Below, one piece after another: positions 60,948-64,000 of a DNA stretch of 64,000 nt. Every line of letters begins with the position of its first letter. Positions within the stretch are counted from its first letter, which is position 1. This DNA comes from Neobacillus novalis NBRC 102450 (GTDB lineage: Bacteria; Bacillota; Bacilli; Bacillales; Cytobacillaceae), in contig NZ_BCVP01000025.1 of assembly GCF_001591805.1 (NCBI RefSeq), forward strand, positions 54,653-118,652. Reading direction: 5' to 3'. Made by a program: the position numbers and the translations under genes. The notes beneath the pieces were generated by a model. It saw only the letters and a program-made list of their open reading frames with translations. It was not told the DNA's origin and made no database searches.

Positions 60948-61511
60948 TCACACATATTGTAATTGTTGTCTTAACGCTTCCCGACCGCGGTGAATTCTTG
61001 TTTTTACGGTTCCTAAAGGTAAATCAAGAATTTCACTAATTTCATTTAAGGACAACTCTTCAATATATTTTAGTACAATGGCCGATCGATATTTTTCAGG
61101 CAGTTTTAATATTTCCTTCTGGATTGTTTCATGAAGCTCTAAACTTTCTACCTCATTTTCCGGCAGAGGAGTCTTGTCGGGAATCTGGGAATACATCGTT
61201 AAACCCTCTGTTCCAGCCACTTCTGCATCTAAATAATAATCCGGTTTCTTCTTTCGAATTCTATCAATACAAAGATTGGTTGCAATCCGAAAAAGCCAAG
61301 TCGAAAACTTAAAATCTTGGTTAAAGGTATGAATATTAACATAAGCACGGATAAAAGCTTCCTGTGCCATATCCTCTGCCTCATGCCGGTTTCCTAGCAT
61401 TCTAAAACACAGCTGATAGACGCTGTTTTTATATATTTCAACGATTTCACCAAAGGCATCTTGATCACCTTTAATGACTTGTTTAATTCTCTTTTTTACA
61501 ATAGCTTCCAT
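60948..61511 (-). CDS. sigW: ECF sigma factor SigW
   Basis: The 187-residue protein has sigma region 2 (YQLCFRMLGNRHEAEDMAQ followed by EAFIRAYVNIHTFNQDFKFS) and region 4 (YRSAIVLKYIEELSLNEISE followed by ILDLPLGTVKTRIHRG). It has the normal SigW length and gene order, next to rsiW and upstream of cdaA. SigW controls antibiosis and envelope-stress genes. A matching autoregulatory promoter lies upstream. Confidence 0.97.
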   Translation of the reverse strand: MEAIVKKRIKQVIKGDQDAFGEIVEIYKNSVYQLCFRMLGNRHEAEDMAQEAFIRAYVNIHTFNQDFKFSTWLFRIATNLCIDRIRKKKPDYYLDAEVAGTEGLTMYSQIPDKTPLPENEVESLELHETIQKEILKLPEKYRSAIVLKYIEELSLNEISEILDLPLGTVKTRIHRGREALRQQLQYV

Positions 61512-61546
61512 TAATTTCCCTCAGCTCCAATGCTGCTATACGATAA

Positions 61547-61572
61547 TACGATTCGCTAGCAAAAAGGTTTCG
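61547..61572 (-). promoter_or_regulatory. SigW autoregulatory promoter
   Basis: On the minus strand CGAAAC is followed after 16 bp by CGTA, the SigW consensus (TGAAAC–N16–CGTA) except for one base, at 36–61 bp before the sigW start. Confidence 0.8.
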
Positions 61573-61974
61573 TTTTACACGAAAAATTTATCAACACCTT
61601 TAATATTAACAAAAATTTACTATAGTGGTGAAATAATAAGTTTGAAGATTTTCTTATTGTGGAAGATATTATGAGGTTAGGAAAAAAAGCAGCTGCTTTT
61701 TATGGATAAAGGGTTGCGTTTTCGGGGGCTTTTCTTAAAATTCGTGCCGAAATGACAGTCGCATTGGCATCGTTATTGGTATATTAAAAAGTAAAACCTG
61801 CCATAGTAATTGGCGAGTTTCTTTATTAGGAATACAATAACTTTATTTATATAAAACCTCACTTACTTGTGATAATGTTCACCGTAACACATCAAAATGT
61901 GGTTCTTTTACATTTTTGAGCTAAAACTCTTCAAAATAAGATGTCTTTTCCTTAATCGAGTAACCAGCAAAAAA

Positions 61975-62165
61975 AAAATAAGCGGAAATTTTTCGGTTAA
62001 ATGCAGATTGGAGCTTATTTCGGGGTAAATAAGGGGAGATTTTCCGATTGTGCCAAGAAAAATCCCCCATTTTCGAGTTTTTCGAGTCAATAGGCGGAAT
62101 TTCTCCGTCTATTTAAGCATTTTTTAATAAAAATTACTCATTAAGCGGAATTTCTCCGCCTATTT
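61975..62165. repeat. Cluster of GCGGAAATTTTCCGC-type inverted repeats
   Basis: Variants of GGCGGAATTTCTCCGCCTAT occur at about 62093–62116 and 62146–62164, with degenerate forms near 61980–62050 (AAGCGGAAATTTTT, GGGGAGATTTTCCG). Each is a short palindrome, and together they look like a dispersed intergenic repeat family. The rest of the sigW–rocF gap, 61600–61970 and 62170–62500, shows no gene that I can support. Confidence 0.6.
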
Positions 62166-62502
62166 ATCAACACGGGCGCTTAACCTAATCCCCAACCGAA
62201 AGTGCGGATTCTCTTTATCCTAGATGCAGGAATCAGCAGCTTTTTATCGGCCAGCATATAAAGATTAATAAAATTGGTACTCAAAACAGTACTGCATATG
62301 ACAGAAGTTTTGATCCTCTTTATTAAAAGTACAATATATATTGTCCATCATAAAAATGATGTCAATTGCTATGTCAAAGTTAATAGAATTTCGTAGAAAC
62401 CTTGATAAATAAAGAAAAAGACGTATGTCAATTCTTGTGTCTTTTAATAACAAAGCACCCTTGAAAAGGGAACCCGTTTTTTATGGAAGAAAGCTGCTTT
62501 TT

Positions 62503-63402
62503 TTATACTAATTTTTCACCGAATAATGATCCCATTAATCCAACAGCAATAGACGCTGTTTTATTCTTATCGTCTAAGATTGGATTAACTTCCACAAATT
62601 CTGCTGATGTTATGATTTTTGCTTCTTCGAGCATTTCCATAGCCAAATGGCTTTCCCTGTAGCTGATGCCGCCAATAACAGGTGTTCCAACCCCTGGTGC
62701 GTCATTTGGGTCTAAACCATCCAAATCAAGTGAGAGGTGGACGCCATCAGTTCTTTCCGTAAAATAGGCAATCGTTTCCTCCATCACCTTTGCCATGCCC
62801 ATGCGGTCAATTTCATGCATCGTATAAACTTTAATTCCTGTTTCTTTAATTAGAATTCTCTCGCCTTCATCCAGCGATCTTGCTCCAATAATCACTACGT
62901 TCTCTGGCTTCACTTTTGGAGAATAGCCGCCAATCTCTGTTAACGCCCGGTGCCCTAATCCAATGCTGGCTGCTAACGGCATTCCATGAATATTACCAGA
63001 AGGGCTTGTCTCAGCAGTATTCAAATCACCATGAGCATCATACCAAATCACACCAAGATTCTTATAGTGTTTTGCAACACCTGCTAATGTACCAATTGCA
63101 ATGCTGTGGTCTCCTCCAAGTACAAGTGGAAATGAGCCTGATTGAATAGCTTCGTCTACCTTTTTAGCAAGCAATTCACTCTTTTCGGCAACTAAATCTA
63201 AATTTCTTAAATTTGATTCTTTATCAACGACTACTTCCGGCCTGCCAATTGGTATATCACCTAAATCGTGGATATCATCAAATAGCGGCTTAAGTCGTTC
63301 ATTAATCCCAGCATACCGAATGGCACTCGGACCCATATCAACCCCGCGTCGCATTTGTCCTAAATCCATCGGCATCCCAATAATCGATAATTTCTTGCTC
63401 AT
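62503..63402 (-). CDS. rocF: Arginase
   Basis: The 299-residue enzyme hydrolyses arginine to ornithine and urea. All manganese motifs are present: LVLGGDHSIAIGT near residue 95, VIWYDAHGDLNT near 119 and SLDLDGLDPNDAPGVGTP near 223. GPSAIRYAGI near 25 is typical of the N-terminus. GGGAGG precedes the ATG. It has normal length and lies upstream of sigW as in other Bacillaceae. No other arginine-catabolic genes are in the window. Confidence 0.97.
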   Translation of the reverse strand: MSKKLSIIGMPMDLGQMRRGVDMGPSAIRYAGINERLKPLFDDIHDLGDIPIGRPEVVVDKESNLRNLDLVAEKSELLAKKVDEAIQSGSFPLVLGGDHSIAIGTLAGVAKHYKNLGVIWYDAHGDLNTAETSPSGNIHGMPLAASIGLGHRALTEIGGYSPKVKPENVVIIGARSLDEGERILIKETGIKVYTMHEIDRMGMAKVMEETIAYFTERTDGVHLSLDLDGLDPNDAPGVGTPVIGGISYRESHLAMEMLEEAKIITSAEFVEVNPILDDKNKTASIAVGLMGSLFGEKLV

Positions 63403-63574
63403 CGTAAATTCCTCCCAACCCCTTAATATCTACTATTTTAACCGCTTTCATAGAAATGACTCAACTCGACAAAGTTGTGTATATATATGCGTAAGTAAAG
63501 ACGGGAACCCATGGACTGAACTTTTATGTGATATTAGAGTGGTTCTGTTGGAAAAAATCCGAAAATTTGCATAT

Positions 63575-63612
63575 AAAAACCTAGGGATACATATCCCTAG
63601 GTTTTTATTTTT
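63575..63612 (-). terminator. Intrinsic terminator of the tRNA cluster
   Basis: AAAAACCTAGGGATA and its complement form a long stem with a short loop downstream of tRNA-Lys on the minus strand, with T-rich sequence after it. Confidence 0.8.
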
Positions 63613-63614
63613 TA

Positions 63615-63687
63615 TGAGCCATGAAGGACTCGAACCTTCGACCCTCTGATTAAAAGTCAGATGCTCTACCAACTGAGCTAATGGCTC
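63615..63687 (-). tRNA. tRNA-Lys (anticodon TTT)
   Basis: The 73-nt cloverleaf has acceptor GAGCCAT pairing with ATGGCTC, AGCTCAGTTGGTAGAGC in the D arm, anticodon loop CTTTTAA and GGTTCGAGTCC in the T arm. CCA is not encoded. Confidence 0.95.
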
Positions 63688-63691
63688 TTGG

Positions 63692-63763
63692 CTGGGCTAG
63701 CTGGATTTGAACCAACGCATGTCGCAGTCAAAGTGCGATGCCTTACCGCTTGGCTATAGCCCA
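63692..63763 (-). tRNA. tRNA-Gln (anticodon TTG)
   Basis: The 72-nt cloverleaf has acceptor TGGGCTA pairing with TAGCCCA, GCCAAGCGGTAAGGC in the D arm, anticodon loop CTTTGAC and T-arm GGTTCAAATCC. CCA is not encoded. Confidence 0.95.
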
Positions 63764-63803
63764 ATAATACTATAAGTATGTCCAATTTTTCTAAAAATAT
63801 GAA

Positions 63804-63888
63804 TGGTGGAGGGGGACGGATTCGAACCGCCGAACCCGGAGGGAGCGGATTTACAGTCCGCCGCGTTTAGCCACTTCGCTACCCCTCC
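63804..63888 (-). tRNA. tRNA-Tyr (anticodon GTA)
   Basis: The gene is long because of the variable arm (CTCCCTCCGGG region). Acceptor GGAGGGG, anticodon loop CTGTAAA, T-arm GGTTCGAATCC and an encoded CCA are visible. Confidence 0.95.
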
Positions 63889-63909
63889 ATATTCAATAAA
63901 AAAACAAGG

Positions 63910-63982
<73 letters not shown>

Positions 63983-64000
63983 ACAGTTAACATAAGATTA

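Noticed and set aside
62265..62453. 62-codon frame in the sigW–rocF gap
   Set aside because: No ribosome-binding site, no recognisable features, and it lies in an AT-rich spacer.

Overview
The window looks like a chromosomal segment of a low-GC, spore-forming Bacillaceae (Bacillus/Neobacillus-like). The grounds are the gene order rocF–sigW–rsiW–cdaA–cdaR–glmM–glmS, a glmS ribozyme, a CdaS-type sporulation diadenylate cyclase, a YdhD-like LysM/GH18 spore glycosylase, a SinI-like peptide, strong GGAGG ribosome-binding sites and AT-rich spacers. Nearly all genes lie on the minus strand. No tool was run; calls rest on recognised motifs, lengths, gene order and hand-aligned repeats.

Layout. 1–5.6 kb: an oxidative pentose-phosphate operon, zwf–tkt–gnd(short form)–tal–pgi(partial). 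5.7–9.5 kb: a YodB-like HxlR regulator with a partner gene, rpiA, a spore glycosylase and cdaS. 9.5–18.1 kb: membrane proteins, an isochorismatase-like hydrolase, ohr, a pirin, and an MhqR-type quinone/catechol detoxification cluster (dioxygenase, flavin reductase, MhqD esterase, DoxX, WrbA), with decayed copies of wrbA, doxX/catD and an alcohol-dehydrogenase-type gene around it. 18.9–25.9 kb: a glucitol (sorbitol) PTS operon with its own antiterminator-type activator, sorbitol-6-phosphate dehydrogenase, a second small transaldolase and a HAD phosphatase. 26–32.5 kb: a 1739-residue pseudokinase/AAA/GAF/histidine-kinase hybrid, an OmpR-type regulator, and between them a SinI-like small gene preceded by four direct repeats at 11-bp spacing. 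32.7–39.2 kb: a YhgE-like membrane protein with a divergent TetR regulator, MaoC and metallo-beta-lactamase proteins, a pirin, a second ring-cleaving dioxygenase and a MarR pseudogene.

39,340–54,251 is a Tn7-like transposon of 14,912 bp inserted downstream of glmS. Both 28-bp ends, clusters of about 20-bp TnsB-type sites, and a 5-bp target duplication (TCTTT) are visible. The insertion separated glmS from its intrinsic terminator, which now lies at 39.3 kb. The element carries tnsA, tnsB, tnsC and tnsD; no tnsE was seen. Its cargo is an ECF sigma factor, a DUF4179-type anti-sigma protein, three ABC permeases, an ABC ATPase and a lipoprotein. Inside it lie a degenerate second right end (48,384–48,495) and a scrap of a second tnsD (52.1 kb). 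These suggest that the cargo arrived with a second, now decayed, Tn7-like element.

54.3–63.4 kb: glmS with its ribozyme, glmM, cdaR, cdaA, rsiW, sigW with its autoregulatory promoter, and rocF. The window ends with four tRNA genes (Thr, Tyr, Gln, Lys in transcription order). A likely unifying theme outside the transposon is quinone/thiol stress: matches to the MhqR operator occur at the marR and dioxygenase promoters and also in the zwf leader.
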